A DNA stretch of 59,792 nucleotides from CBDAKK01 sp965216965. Lineage in GTDB: Bacteria; Spirochaetota; Spirochaetia; WTKD01; G963693115. Where the stretch lies: the NCBI GenBank assembly GCA_965216965.1, contig CBDCGX010000009.1, positions 1 through 59,792 on the forward strand. Direction: 5' to 3'. Below are positions 29,610-39,330 of the stretch, one piece after another. Both the position numbers and the translations under genes were made by a program. The notes beneath the pieces were generated by a model that was given only the letters and a program-made list of their open reading frames with translations, had not been told where the DNA came from and did no database searches. Numbering within the stretch: position 1 is the first letter of the stretch; each line of letters opens with the position of its first letter.

Positions 29610-30317
29610 TCATATTCCTAAATAGGCTTCTCTCACCTTTTCATTTGAAAGAATACTATCAGAGTTACCAGAAAGAATTATATTACCCGTTTCAAGCACA
29701 TATGCCCTATTTGATATTTTGAGAGCCTGATTTGCATTTTGCTCTACAAGTAGAATTGTAGTTCCATTTTCTTTATTTATTTTCTTTAAAATATCAAATA
29801 TATTCTTTATAATAAGGGGTGCCAATCCCAACGAGGGTTCGTCAAGAAGGAGTAACTTAGGGCGTGCCATGAGTGCACGAGAAATTGCAAGCATTTGTTG
29901 CTCACCGCCAGAAAGAGTCCCTCCTCTCTGGTGCATTCTCTTTTGGAGCACAGGGAATATTTCAAAGATAAGATTTATATCTTTTGTAATATCTTTTTTA
30001 TCCCTTCTTAAAAAAGCTCCCAACTCCAGATTCTCTTTTACAGAAAGATTAGAGAATATTCTTCTTCCTTCTGGAACTTGAGAGATACCCTTTTTAACAA
30101 TATGATCTGATAAACATTGATGTATTGGTTCCTCCTCAAAAAATATTTCGCCATCCTTTTTTGATACTATCCCACAAATTGTCATAAGTATAGTAGATTT
30201 TCCTGCTCCATTTGCTCCTATTATAGACACTATTTCCTCTTTATCTACATACAAATTTACAGAGTATAAGGCTTGTATCGCACCATGCCATGCATTTACA
30301 TTTTTTAATTCTAGCAT
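29610..30317 (-). CDS. livF: Branched-chain amino acid ABC transporter, ATPase LivF
   Basis: A 235-residue ATPase. It has Walker A GANGAGKSTIL, QVPEGRRIFSNLSVKENLELG (the LivF-specific Q-loop region), signature LSGGEQQMLAISRAL and Walker B LLLLDEPSLGL. It ends in EAYLGI, as LivF proteins do. It overlaps livG by one base and closes the livKHMGF operon. It pairs with LivG under the LivHM channel in the inner membrane. Confidence 0.93.
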   Translation of the reverse strand: MLELKNVNAWHGAIQALYSVNLYVDKEEIVSIIGANGAGKSTILMTICGIVSKKDGEIFFEEEPIHQCLSDHIVKKGISQVPEGRRIFSNLSVKENLELGAFLRRDKKDITKDINLIFEIFPVLQKRMHQRGGTLSGGEQQMLAISRALMARPKLLLLDEPSLGLAPLIIKNIFDILKKINKENGTTILLVEQNANQALKISNRAYVLETGNIILSGNSDSILSNEKVREAYLGI

Positions 30318-31084
30318 TATGTTCCTAAATACGCTTCTATTACTTTCTTACTATGACTTACCTCTTGTGCAGTACCTTGTGCAATACATCGACCATAATC
30401 AAGTACATAAATAGTATCACAAAGATTCATTACAAAATGCATATCATGTTCAATTAAAAACACTGTAACTGAATATTTTTTCATAATAGTTTCTATCGTT
30501 TCCATAAGTTTTTTTGTCTCTTGGGAATTCATTCCTGCCGCAGGTTCGTCTAGTAAAAGAAGCCGTGGTCGCGTTGCTAAAGCTCTGGCTATCTCTAAAC
30601 GTTTTTGTTTTCCATATGGCAAACTATCTGCTATGGTATTTGAAAGATCATCAAGTGCTAAATCTTTTAAGATAGTATGAGAATATTCTAGAGCCTCTTT
30701 TTCCTTTTGTTTTTCATTTTTGCTATGCAATAATGCGTCAACAAAAGAGTATTTTTTATGAATATGTGTTCCCATAAGAACATTTTCTATTACAGACATT
30801 TTAGAAAAAAGACGTATATTCTGAAACGTTCTCACTAATCCCAGCCTTACTCTTTTATAATGTGGTATTTCAAAGAGTGATATTATGTTTTTTCTAGAAT
30901 CTTTTATAGTAGCGTGACCTTGATTAGGGCTGTATACTCCTGTTATACAATTAAAAAACGTTGTTTTTCCTGCCCCATTTGGCCCTATAAGCCCAGTTAT
31001 AATATTCTCTTTGATATCAATTGAAACAGAATCAAGAGCAGTGAGACCTCCAAATTTAACAACAACATCTTGCACAGATAACAT
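30317..31084 (-). CDS. livG: Branched-chain amino acid ABC transporter, ATPase LivG
   Basis: A 255-residue ATPase. It has Walker A GPNGAGKTTFFNCITG, RLGLVRTFQNIRLF (LivG-type Q-loop), SLPYGKQKRLEIARAL in place of the classical LSGGQ, and Walker B LLLLDEPAAGMN. The Pro-Tyr-Gly-Lys-Gln signature is normal for LivG. It lies 2 bases after livM. Confidence 0.93.
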   Translation of the reverse strand: MLSVQDVVVKFGGLTALDSVSIDIKENIITGLIGPNGAGKTTFFNCITGVYSPNQGHATIKDSRKNIISLFEIPHYKRVRLGLVRTFQNIRLFSKMSVIENVLMGTHIHKKYSFVDALLHSKNEKQKEKEALEYSHTILKDLALDDLSNTIADSLPYGKQKRLEIARALATRPRLLLLDEPAAGMNSQETKKLMETIETIMKKYSVTVFLIEHDMHFVMNLCDTIYVLDYGRCIAQGTAQEVSHSKKVIEAYLGT

Positions 31085-31086
31085 CT

Positions 31087-32283
31087 CTAGTCTTGACTCT
31101 CTTTAAAAATAAACTCTGTTCGTTCTTTGGGTATAAGGCCATTAGGACGAAATATCATCATTATCACAAGTACTGCACCAAATACAAGCATTCTGTATTG
31201 AGAAAATACTCTTAAATACTCAGGAAGCATAATAAGCATGACTGATCCTATTACTACTCCAGACACAGAGCCAAGCCCACCTAACACAACTATTGCTAAA
31301 GTTGTAATAGAAACAAGAAGAGAAAAGCTATTAGGATTTATAAAGGAAACATTTGAAGCAAATAACACTCCCGCTATTCCACTTACAGCACCACTTACCG
31401 CAAACATTCCTAATCTTACAAAAGATGTGTTTATTCCAAGTGAAATACTTGCTACCTCATCTTCTCTTAACGACTCCCAACTTCTTCCAAAACGAGAATG
31501 TTCTAATCTCTTAATTAAAACAATTGAACCTATAAGAATAAAAAAAGCAATAAAATATAATAGTTTACTCTTATCAAAGAAATCTAATTCTATCCACGGA
31601 ATACCAGGTTTTTCTATAGCCGAAATACCCTGCGGACCTCCAGTAAATTCAAAATTAATAAGAAGAAGCCTAAATATTTCACCAAGGCCAAGAGTTACTA
31701 TTGCAAGATAGTCTCCTTTTAGCCGTATGGTTGCAAATGCTACAATAAGTCCAGCTATCGTCCCAGCCACAATGCCTATGGGGAGCCCTATATAAAAGTT
31801 AATTCCTAGTTTTGTATTAAGAATTGCAAAACTATACGCGCCCATCCCTAGAAAAAGTGCCTGACCTAGGCACAACATACCTCCTAATCCCGTTACGACA
31901 TTGATCCCAAGCGAAAATATTATATAAATAAAAACAAGTGTAAGTATTTTTGTCTCATACAGTCCAAATATAAAAGGAACAAGAATTAAAAACATGCAAA
32001 CAGCATAAACAATTCTCACAAACTTTTTTGAGTATAAAAAAGAATGTATGATAAAAGAAGAATCTTTCTTATGCTGCAAAGGATGTTCTTTCTTGAAAAT
32101 AAAATAAGTATATAAAATTGAAAATAACCCAGAAATAACAAATATGCCAATCATATTTTTCCATCTCCATGTTATTTCAGCACTAGGTCCAATAGAGGGA
32201 ACCACAAATATAAAAGATAGTACTACCATCCATATAAATAGAATAATTATTTTCTTGATATTTTTGGACGAAAAGAAATTCAT
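31087..32283 (-). CDS. livM: Branched-chain amino acid ABC transporter, permease LivM
   Basis: A 398-residue permease with about ten hydrophobic segments. GINVVTGLGGMLCLGQALFLGMGAYS and the cytoplasmic coupling region RLEHSRFGRSWESLREDE are family marks. The N-terminal 90 residues are an extra hydrophobic part common in some LivM. It overlaps livH by one base. Confidence 0.9.
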   Translation of the reverse strand: MNFFSSKNIKKIIILFIWMVVLSFIFVVPSIGPSAEITWRWKNMIGIFVISGLFSILYTYFIFKKEHPLQHKKDSSFIIHSFLYSKKFVRIVYAVCMFLILVPFIFGLYETKILTLVFIYIIFSLGINVVTGLGGMLCLGQALFLGMGAYSFAILNTKLGINFYIGLPIGIVAGTIAGLIVAFATIRLKGDYLAIVTLGLGEIFRLLLINFEFTGGPQGISAIEKPGIPWIELDFFDKSKLLYFIAFFILIGSIVLIKRLEHSRFGRSWESLREDEVASISLGINTSFVRLGMFAVSGAVSGIAGVLFASNVSFINPNSFSLLVSITTLAIVVLGGLGSVSGVVIGSVMLIMLPEYLRVFSQYRMLVFGAVLVIMMIFRPNGLIPKERTEFIFKESQD

Positions 32284-33176
32284 TATACCTTCTCTTTTTG
32301 CGACACTCCTAATATGCCAGAAGGTTTAAATGTAAGAAAAAGAATCAAAAACATAAAAGCAAATATATCTTCATAATCTCCCGAAAGATATCCTGTACCA
32401 AAACTTTCTACCATACCAAGCGTAAATCCACCTAAGACTGCTCCCGTTATACTTCCTATTCCTCCAAGCACTGCTGACACAAATGCTTTAATGCCCACTA
32501 AAAACCCTATATAAAAATTTATCTGACCAACATATGATCCTATCATAAACCCTCCAAGAGCAGCTGCCATTGCTCCAATAAGGAAGGCCATCGATATTAC
32601 TTTACTAATATTTATTCCTATAAGTTGAGCCATTATAATATCGTGTGCCGTGGCACGCATTGCTTTTCCCGTACGAGTATAACGAATAAATAAAGAAAAC
32701 AGTATCATAAATACTACAACTACAACTAATATAGTTATTTGCTGAAGATTAATTGTTCCAGAAAAAAATGATGTGTCAGGAATAAGTTTGGGAAACACTA
32801 CAAAGTTCGCTGTTTGGGCAAGCAATATATAATTTTGTAGAAACATAGACATTCCTATTGCTACAATAAGTGCAGAAAGACGAGATGATTTTCTCAAGGG
32901 TTTATATGCTATCTCATTAGTAAAATATGCGTATCCGCAAGAAATAAAAATAGCAACTAAACAACTTGCTATTATAGAAACAAGCATGTTTACGCCCAAA
33001 TAAGATAATATAGAAAAACTTATAAGCGACGCAAAAGCTCCAATCATATAAATTTCTCCATGAGCAAAATTTATAAGCTGGACTATACCATACACCAAGG
33101 TATACCCAAGTGCGAGTAAAGCATAAATACTCCCCTTCGTAAGACCACTTAACATAACACGAAAGAAAAAATCCAT
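32283..33176 (-). CDS. livH: Branched-chain amino acid ABC transporter, permease LivH
   Basis: A 297-residue permease with eight or so membrane segments. It opens with GSIYALLALGYTLVYGIVQLINFAHGE, the LivH signature, and has TRTGKAMRATAHD as the coupling helix and GGIGSITGAVLGG near the end. It follows livK by about 70 bases. Confidence 0.92.
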   Translation of the reverse strand: MDFFFRVMLSGLTKGSIYALLALGYTLVYGIVQLINFAHGEIYMIGAFASLISFSILSYLGVNMLVSIIASCLVAIFISCGYAYFTNEIAYKPLRKSSRLSALIVAIGMSMFLQNYILLAQTANFVVFPKLIPDTSFFSGTINLQQITILVVVVVFMILFSLFIRYTRTGKAMRATAHDIIMAQLIGINISKVISMAFLIGAMAAALGGFMIGSYVGQINFYIGFLVGIKAFVSAVLGGIGSITGAVLGGFTLGMVESFGTGYLSGDYEDIFAFMFLILFLTFKPSGILGVSQKEKV

Positions 33177-33244
33177 GCTTACCCTCTACAATTTTTTAAA
33201 AGCGTAACAACAATCAATAGCAAATAATGATTAGGAATTACCAA

Positions 33245-34366
33245 TCAATTAATAGCTTGATATGAACCATTTTTCACTTGATATACAGAAAATCCAACAC
33301 CAATTGCATCACCTCTTGAATCAAATGAAATATTACCCACTGATGTTTTAAATATATTATTCCTATCAGAAATATACGCTTTTATACTTTTAATAGTTAC
33401 TTTTTCTCCCTTCTTTCTTAATGCATCTATGCTTTGCTTAATAACCTGTGCTGCTGCATATCCTTCGTAATAAAATGCACCTGGCTCCTCTGAATATGCA
33501 TTAATATGAGCCTTTTTTGCTTCTTTATATACTTGGTTATCAGAGTAGTCACGCGGACCCGTTGCATACACTCCTTCTGAAGATTTTTGTGCAAGATCTA
33601 TAAAAGACTTATCCTTTATGCCATCTCCACCAATAAAAGGAACTTTTACTCCCTCTCTTCTCAATTGACGAACAAGTTTAGATGCCTCAGGATGATATCC
33701 GCCAAATACAACAGCATCAACATTAGAAACTGCTATCTTATTTACAAGAGCCGAATAGTCAGCAGCACCAGCAGTAATACCTTCAAATATCACTACCTTT
33801 ACACCTCTTTGCTTAAGAAATGTTCTCGCTCCTTCGGCAAGTCCTTTTCCATAATCTGCCTTATCATGTATTACTGCAGCTTTCTTAACTCCAAGTTTTT
33901 CTACAAGAAAATATGCTTGTGTTTTTCCTTGGGTATCATCGGGAGCTATAGTTCTAAAAAATATCCCTGTATTTTTACCATTCTTTGTAAGGTCAGGATT
34001 TGTTGCTGACGGAGAAATCGCGGCAATGCCTACTTGTTTATATACATCTAATGCCGCTGCCGTGGCACCCGAACAAATATTACCCAATATCATAACTGCT
34101 TTTGAACTTATAATATTAGATGCAACATTTACAGCAACACTAGGATCACATTGATCATCCTGTATATTAAGCACAATAGTTTCATCTTTTCCTAAGACAA
34201 GTTCTGCCGCCCTTTTCGTAGGAATACCATAAGCAGCAAGGTCTCCCGAATAAGGACCTACAACCACAACTTCAATTTGCTGTGAACCTTCTCCAATAAT
34301 ACCTTTAGCCAATAACATAGGCACAGTCATAAAAATAAGAATAAAAATAATATATAATATTTTCAT
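33245..34366 (-). CDS. livK: Branched-chain amino acid-binding protein LivK
   Basis: Periplasmic substrate-binding protein of the Liv system, about 373 residues from the ATG at 34366. This start is chosen because GGAGGT stands 7 bases before it and it begins a typical signal peptide (MKILYIIFILIFMTVPMLLA); a longer reading frame exists but has no ribosome site. The mature part shows the family start VVVGPYSGDLAAYG, the loops GNICSGATAAALDVY and SPSATNPDLT, and AYFLVEKLGVKKAAVIHD. By family it binds leucine, isoleucine, valine or related compounds. The promoter lies within a long inverted repeat upstream. Confidence 0.9.
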   Translation of the reverse strand: MKILYIIFILIFMTVPMLLAKGIIGEGSQQIEVVVVGPYSGDLAAYGIPTKRAAELVLGKDETIVLNIQDDQCDPSVAVNVASNIISSKAVMILGNICSGATAAALDVYKQVGIAAISPSATNPDLTKNGKNTGIFFRTIAPDDTQGKTQAYFLVEKLGVKKAAVIHDKADYGKGLAEGARTFLKQRGVKVVIFEGITAGAADYSALVNKIAVSNVDAVVFGGYHPEASKLVRQLRREGVKVPFIGGDGIKDKSFIDLAQKSSEGVYATGPRDYSDNQVYKEAKKAHINAYSEEPGAFYYEGYAAAQVIKQSIDALRKKGEKVTIKSIKAYISDRNNIFKTSVGNISFDSRGDAIGVGFSVYQVKNGSYQAIN

Positions 34367-34382
34367 ATATTTACCTCCAATT

Positions 34383-34427
34383 ACAATATCATTATAATAT
34401 AATGCTATTATATTATAATGATATTGT
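34383..34427. promoter_or_regulatory. 21-bp perfect inverted repeat over the livK promoter
   Basis: Arms 34383-34403 and 34407-34427 are exact reverse complements around a 3-base centre. The -10 of the likely livK promoter (TATAAT, 34412-34407 on the minus strand) lies inside the promoter-proximal arm, and transcription would begin near the centre. It could be an operator for a dimeric regulator or an mRNA 5' hairpin next to the ribosome site. It is also the only strong hairpin after purA, but no T run follows. Confidence 0.85.
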
Positions 34428-34435
34428 TTATTCAA
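34407..34435 (-). promoter_or_regulatory. Promoter of the liv operon
   Basis: TTGAAT (34435-34430), a 17-base spacer and TATAAT (34412-34407) on the minus strand, 41 bases before the livK ATG. Confidence 0.6.
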
Positions 34436-34529
34436 TACATTACTAAGAATAAAAACAATAATAATTGTAATTAATCCTTACTATATCATCCCCTACTAAA
34501 AACAATAGAATATATTAAAACTAAATATA

Positions 34530-35762
34530 TTACAAGAACCCATCCTTACGCCCATATTTAAGTATTGTCTGGTTTCTATTTTCTCCAGTTGAAAGCAACT
34601 TTACTTCCACTCCTATAAAATCTTCTATAAATTGTATAAATTCAAGTGCTTGTTCAGGCAGTTCATTCCAATGTTGCATCTGTTTAGTAGAACTATTCCA
34701 TCCCCTCATTTTTTTAAGTACTGGTTCTATTTTTTGTTCTCTAGTAAAAACCGATGGAAAATAGTTAACTACAGCATTATCAATTTCATATGCAATACAC
34801 ACATGAATTTCAGAAAATGTATCAAATACATCAAAATGAGTAAGTGCAAGCGATGTTGTTGAGCTCATTCTACATGCATACTTAAGTGCAAGCAAATCCA
34901 AGTGACCACAGCGACGAATACGCCCCGTAGTAGAGCCTACTTCATGGCCTTTTTCTCTTACCTGAGTCAGTAATTCTTCTTCATGCGGTCTATATTCTGT
35001 GGGGAAATATCCCTCACCCACACGGGTATTATATATTTTTGCAACACCAAGAACTTCTTCAATACCTCTTCCCTGAGGGGTGCCACAACTATATACCCCA
35101 TTAAGAGAAGTACTTCCACTGGTAACATAGGGATATGTTCCTATGTCAGGGTCTAACAAAACCCCCTGAGCACCTTCATATAAAACCCTTTCCTGCTCTT
35201 CAATATTCTCAAGTATTCCATAATGATTTACCTTAAGGGTACTAAATAACGAGGCATGTTCTTTGAGGAATACAATATCTTTTTTTTTCTTAATACCCCA
35301 TTCTTTTTTATGTTCAATATCTCCAACACGAACAGAGAGGCGTAATGCTTTTTGTGAATAGCTAACCCCTATACCTCTCATGGTAGTGCCTATTTTTCGC
35401 TTTCGAGTTTTCTCTATTTTTTTATCCATTTCTTTATATGACGGGAGAACAATATGAGCTCTATCCGATATAAACACTCTTTTCCGCCACTCCACTCCAC
35501 ATGCAGTAAGCATATCAAGTTCTTTTACAAGCTCTTCGGGATCAATTACCATACCAGGTCCTAATAAAACATGCACATTAGGATGTAAAATTCCGGAAGG
35601 AAGAAGATGAAACACATATTTCTTTTTATTAACAATGATGGTATGTCCAGCATTTGCTCCTCCCGAAAACCGAATAATCCAGTCCATTTCTTTTGAAAGA
35701 TAATCTATAATTTTTCCCTTTCCTTCATCTCCCCACTGAAGTCCCAATACCGATATAAGCAT
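34530..35762 (-). CDS. purA: Adenylosuccinate synthetase
   Basis: A 410-residue enzyme making adenylosuccinate from IMP, aspartate and GTP in AMP synthesis. GLQWGDEGKGKIIDYLS at the N-terminus is the GTP/IMP-binding P-loop. FSGGANAGHTI, GTTMRGIGVSYSQKA, YEGAQGVLLDPDIGTYPYVTS and GSTTGRIRRCGHLD follow in the right order. A GGAGGT site precedes the ATG. It diverges from folD. Confidence 0.95.
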   Translation of the reverse strand: MLISVLGLQWGDEGKGKIIDYLSKEMDWIIRFSGGANAGHTIIVNKKKYVFHLLPSGILHPNVHVLLGPGMVIDPEELVKELDMLTACGVEWRKRVFISDRAHIVLPSYKEMDKKIEKTRKRKIGTTMRGIGVSYSQKALRLSVRVGDIEHKKEWGIKKKKDIVFLKEHASLFSTLKVNHYGILENIEEQERVLYEGAQGVLLDPDIGTYPYVTSGSTSLNGVYSCGTPQGRGIEEVLGVAKIYNTRVGEGYFPTEYRPHEEELLTQVREKGHEVGSTTGRIRRCGHLDLLALKYACRMSSTTSLALTHFDVFDTFSEIHVCIAYEIDNAVVNYFPSVFTREQKIEPVLKKMRGWNSSTKQMQHWNELPEQALEFIQFIEDFIGVEVKLLSTGENRNQTILKYGRKDGFL

Positions 35763-35994
35763 ATAATACCTCCAATTTCATTACTTACTACACCTACAAA
35801 TAATTTCTATATAGCCTCAACAGATTTTGCTTACTATAACTTTAAAATATCAATTATAGTGAAAGAAGCCCATTATTCTTTACATGATTTTTTACATACA
35901 CGCTTTATTAAATCATTAATTACCTTCCTTACTTTCCCTTGTACTTATTACAATAGCATTATTGTTAAAAAAAGACTATACTAGGAAATAAATT

Positions 35995-36918
35995 ATGCAA
36001 AACAAAAATGAACTAATATCTAAAACATCAAAAAAAATTCTTAGCGGGAAAGATGTAGCAGAACATTGCCTCTTAAAACTCAAAAAAAAAATAGACTATT
36101 GTAAAAGTAATGGCATAACGCCCTGTCTTAAAGTAATACTTGTTGGTGCAAATCCCGCAAGCGAAATATATACTAGGAATAAAAAAAGAAAATGTCATTT
36201 GCTTGGAATGGATGGAAAAGTTATAACTTTTCCCGACTCTATAAACACTAAAGAGCTATGTATGTATATACACACACTTAATAATGACACAAAAGTACAT
36301 GGAATACTTATACAACTTCCATTGCCCTCTCATATTGATGTCCAAAAAGTCCTCAACACTGTATCACCAGAAAAAGACGTAGATGGGTTTCATACCGTAA
36401 ATGTTGGTCGCTTACAAAAAATGCTCCCTAATACTCTTATCCCCTGCACAGCAAAAGGAATCTGGGAAATACTTAAATTTTATAACATAGAAATAAAAGG
36501 TTCTAATGTGGTTATTATTGGCCGCAGTGAAATAGTAGGAAAACCTATTGCAGCCCTTCTTTCTGCAAAACATAAATATGGAAATGCTACGGTAACAATT
36601 TGTCATTCTGCTACAAAAGATATTTCATCTCACACACAGCGAGCAGATATAATCGTTGCTGCAATAGGCAAGCCTCGCTTTATTACAGCAGATATGATAA
36701 AAGAAAATGTTATTATTATAGATGTGGGAATCAATAGAGTAAAAAATACAGACAACAACAAAACCCCATATAAAATTGTTGGAGACGTTGATTTTGAAGG
36801 AGTACTACAAAAAGCACGTGCTATTACACCTGTCCCCGGCGGAGTAGGACCAATGACTATTGCAATGCTTATGTACAATACCGTACAAATAACTTTGAAT
36901 GCTTGCAAAAATAAGTAG
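35995..36918 (+). CDS. folD: FolD bifunctional dehydrogenase/cyclohydrolase
   Basis: A 307-residue enzyme that interconverts 5,10-methylene- and 10-formyl-tetrahydrofolate. YTRNKKRKCHLLGM includes the catalytic Lys; GILIQLPLP, PEKDVDGFH and VIIGRSEIVGKPIAALL (dinucleotide-binding) follow, and VPGGVGPMTIAML closes the protein. No ribosome site is obvious. A TATACT element 15 bases before the ATG may be a -10. It leads a plus-strand run of four genes. Confidence 0.95.
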   Translation: MQNKNELISKTSKKILSGKDVAEHCLLKLKKKIDYCKSNGITPCLKVILVGANPASEIYTRNKKRKCHLLGMDGKVITFPDSINTKELCMYIHTLNNDTKVHGILIQLPLPSHIDVQKVLNTVSPEKDVDGFHTVNVGRLQKMLPNTLIPCTAKGIWEILKFYNIEIKGSNVVIIGRSEIVGKPIAALLSAKHKYGNATVTICHSATKDISSHTQRADIIVAAIGKPRFITADMIKENVIIIDVGINRVKNTDNNKTPYKIVGDVDFEGVLQKARAITPVPGGVGPMTIAMLMYNTVQITLNACKNK

Positions 36919-36943
36919 TTATAAAAAATATTATTAATAAACC

Positions 36944-38980
36944 ATGAAGGGAAAAAAATATAAAACACTATTTATTCAGCTTTATAAAAAATTTGTAGCT
37001 GTAGGGATAATATTTCTACTTTCGGCTCTTGTGTTCTTAGGTATATCCATTTTAAAAGAAATGAAATCGCTTAATTTTGGCAAAGATGAATCCCTAAATA
37101 AAATCAATAGAATTGTGGAACAACTTATTGATGATACAAAAGATATTAGAACTACATTAGAACTTCCAGTACCACCATATGAAACAGATTTAAACGGCAA
37201 AAACAATAATAATATATTTACCAAAACAAATGATGAAACCCCTATTCTACTTTCCAAGTCTAATCCAACAGACTTTATTTTTTTACAAACACAAACAGTC
37301 TTACAGCAGTATAACAAAGAGCAAATTACTACACTCTTTAAAAGTACAGTAAAACTATTCACACCACTTTTTACAAAATACAACTTTGACATACAACAAA
37401 AAGACACCCGCTTATTTATTAAAAGAAATATAAATATCGTTGCAACTTTTGATGCATACCTTCCTGCTTTACAAAAAGAGGGGCTTGCTTCCCTCCCCTC
37501 CTCAATAGACTCTTTTGTTATAAAATCATCGCTATTACCTCAAAAAGAAAACCCTCTTCTACAAACCTCAGATATGGAATTTTACCTAAAAAAACTTGAC
37601 AAGACTATTCAAGTTAACTCTAAGAAAGCGCGTAGCATTCGCAATACCATGATTAGTTTAATAAAAGGAAATAACATCCAATCCCATATTAAGCAATATA
37701 ATGCTTATATCACATACACTAATACCAACAAATTATTTATATGGAAATTATATACTGCCTTAGGCGAACAACGACTACGCATTATTGTAAATGCCATTGA
37801 TGGAACATACAGCATAAATAATAAAACAAATTATATTGCACCAATCTCTCTTTCCTTAAAAAAGATACAATCCACAATACTTGCCACTGATTTTAGAGTA
37901 TTCTCAGATAGAATGAGCAAGCAACGACTAACAACCCTCAAAAAATCTCTTTTTTCTTCTTCTTTATCTACTCTTTTTAAAAGAAACAACATTTCTATCT
38001 CAAAAGAAATGCGCACAGATAATCAATCCGACTATTATTATCTTGATATCTTTTTTAAAAACAATAATAAAAATACAAAAATAGGTGCCTTTGCAGTTCA
38101 AAAAAATAATGGGAGCTTCTGGATAGTAGATAAAGAAGACATACTTATCCAAGCATTTCACATTCCACTCTCTACAAAAAGAAAACCTAACAATCAATCT
38201 CAAATCATCCTTTTAGTAGGAAGTCATAATAATCTGGCAGATAGCATACAACTTGCTTATATTGACCCTATCAAGAAAAAGATAAAGCTACTCAGCATTC
38301 CTAGAGATCTCTATTATTCGGGTCAAAAAATAAATTGGTATTTCAAACAGTTTAGTATACAAAAATTCATCTCATTACTATCAAAAATCCTTGACATTTC
38401 TATATCAGGATACATATCAATAGACATGTTTGCTTTTGTTCAAGTCATAAACACCTTAGGGGATATCCCTGTATATATTACAAATGATATAGTAGATCCA
38501 ACATACAAAATAAAAGAAAATGGAGAGTGGAAAACGCTTTATTACCCAAAAGGTGAATACATGCTAAATGGCATTGAAGTACTACGAATCGCCCGTTCTC
38601 GATATACAACAAATGATTTTGAAAGATCAAAACGCCAGCAAGCAATACTATCAGGGATACAAAAGAAAGTTGCATCTCTCAATGGACTTACTTCTACTTT
38701 ATCATTTGCAAAAATCATAAAGAAAATATATCCATATATACAAACAAATATAAGTGTGTCAGATATGGTGTACCTTGCTACACGATACAGAAATGCTATT
38801 ATAGAAACCAATTCTCTTAGTACAAAAAACATTCTGTATTATACATTTACCAATTTATATAATAACAAAAAAAATAAAGAAGATGTCCCAGAAAATTTCA
38901 ACTATGGGCAATATATACTTTTACCGCTCAACAATAAGTGGGAAAACTTGCAACACTATGTAAGGAAATACTTGCTATAA
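36944..38980 (+). CDS. LytR-CpsA-Psr (LCP) family protein
   Basis: A 678-residue protein with one N-terminal membrane segment (about residues 19-40), a long middle part without recognised domain, and a C-terminal LCP domain from about residue 420. LCP marks are ILLVGS, KLLSIPRDLYY (with the pyrophosphate-binding Arg), VINTLGDIPVYI and the late Arg cluster IARSRYTTNDFERSKRQQAIL. LCP proteins transfer undecaprenyl-linked glycans to peptidoglycan or proteins. What a spirochaete, which has no wall teichoic acid, attaches with it is not known. It starts 25 bases after folD. Confidence 0.8.
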   Translation: MKGKKYKTLFIQLYKKFVAVGIIFLLSALVFLGISILKEMKSLNFGKDESLNKINRIVEQLIDDTKDIRTTLELPVPPYETDLNGKNNNNIFTKTNDETPILLSKSNPTDFIFLQTQTVLQQYNKEQITTLFKSTVKLFTPLFTKYNFDIQQKDTRLFIKRNINIVATFDAYLPALQKEGLASLPSSIDSFVIKSSLLPQKENPLLQTSDMEFYLKKLDKTIQVNSKKARSIRNTMISLIKGNNIQSHIKQYNAYITYTNTNKLFIWKLYTALGEQRLRIIVNAIDGTYSINNKTNYIAPISLSLKKIQSTILATDFRVFSDRMSKQRLTTLKKSLFSSSLSTLFKRNNISISKEMRTDNQSDYYYLDIFFKNNNKNTKIGAFAVQKNNGSFWIVDKEDILIQAFHIPLSTKRKPNNQSQIILLVGSHNNLADSIQLAYIDPIKKKIKLLSIPRDLYYSGQKINWYFKQFSIQKFISLLSKILDISISGYISIDMFAFVQVINTLGDIPVYITNDIVDPTYKIKENGEWKTLYYPKGEYMLNGIEVLRIARSRYTTNDFERSKRQQAILSGIQKKVASLNGLTSTLSFAKIIKKIYPYIQTNISVSDMVYLATRYRNAIIETNSLSTKNILYYTFTNLYNNKKNKEDVPENFNYGQYILLPLNNKWENLQHYVRKYLL

Positions 38981-38991
38981 TATAACATAGT

Positions 38992-39330
38992 ATGTTAAAA
39001 TTTATTGTTTCACTTGTTATATTTACTATAGCGATTGTTGTCACAGCTGTAAATTTTCAATATACTACAACAATATCACTCATTATTTATAAATTTGAAA
39101 ATGTTGCTGGGATTATTCTATTCTACATAGGTGTTATTGTTGGAATAACTATCACTATCCCATTTGTATTTCTCTACTCAAAACATTATGCCCAACGGAT
39201 ACTTTCAAAAAGCATTAAAGATGAATCGAAAAGATTAAAGCAAGAAGAAAAAAAATTTAAGCGTGCAAAAAAGAATAATACCTCAAACACTCCTCCCATA
39301 ATAATAACAAAGAAAAATGTCGACTCATAA
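38992..39330 (+). CDS. LapA-domain (DUF1049) membrane protein
   Basis: A 112-residue protein with two membrane segments (about 2-20 and 38-61) and a highly charged Lys/Glu coiled tail. The arrangement NFQYTTTISLIIYKFENVAG followed by a Gly-rich second helix fits LapA/DUF1049 proteins, which in other bacteria are linked to envelope and lipopolysaccharide control. It overlaps the next gene by 14 bases. Confidence 0.65.
   Translation: MLKFIVSLVIFTIAIVVTAVNFQYTTTISLIIYKFENVAGIILFYIGVIVGITITIPFVFLYSKHYAQRILSKSIKDESKRLKQEEKKFKRAKKNNTSNTPPIIITKKNVDS

Noticed and set aside
31238..31711. A 157-residue plus-strand frame opposite livM
   Set aside because: It is a shadow of the livM permease, which has all its family motifs.
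34367..34435. Longer livK start 23 codons upstream
   Set aside because: It has no ribosome site, runs through the inverted repeat and promoter, and would put residues before a perfect signal peptide.
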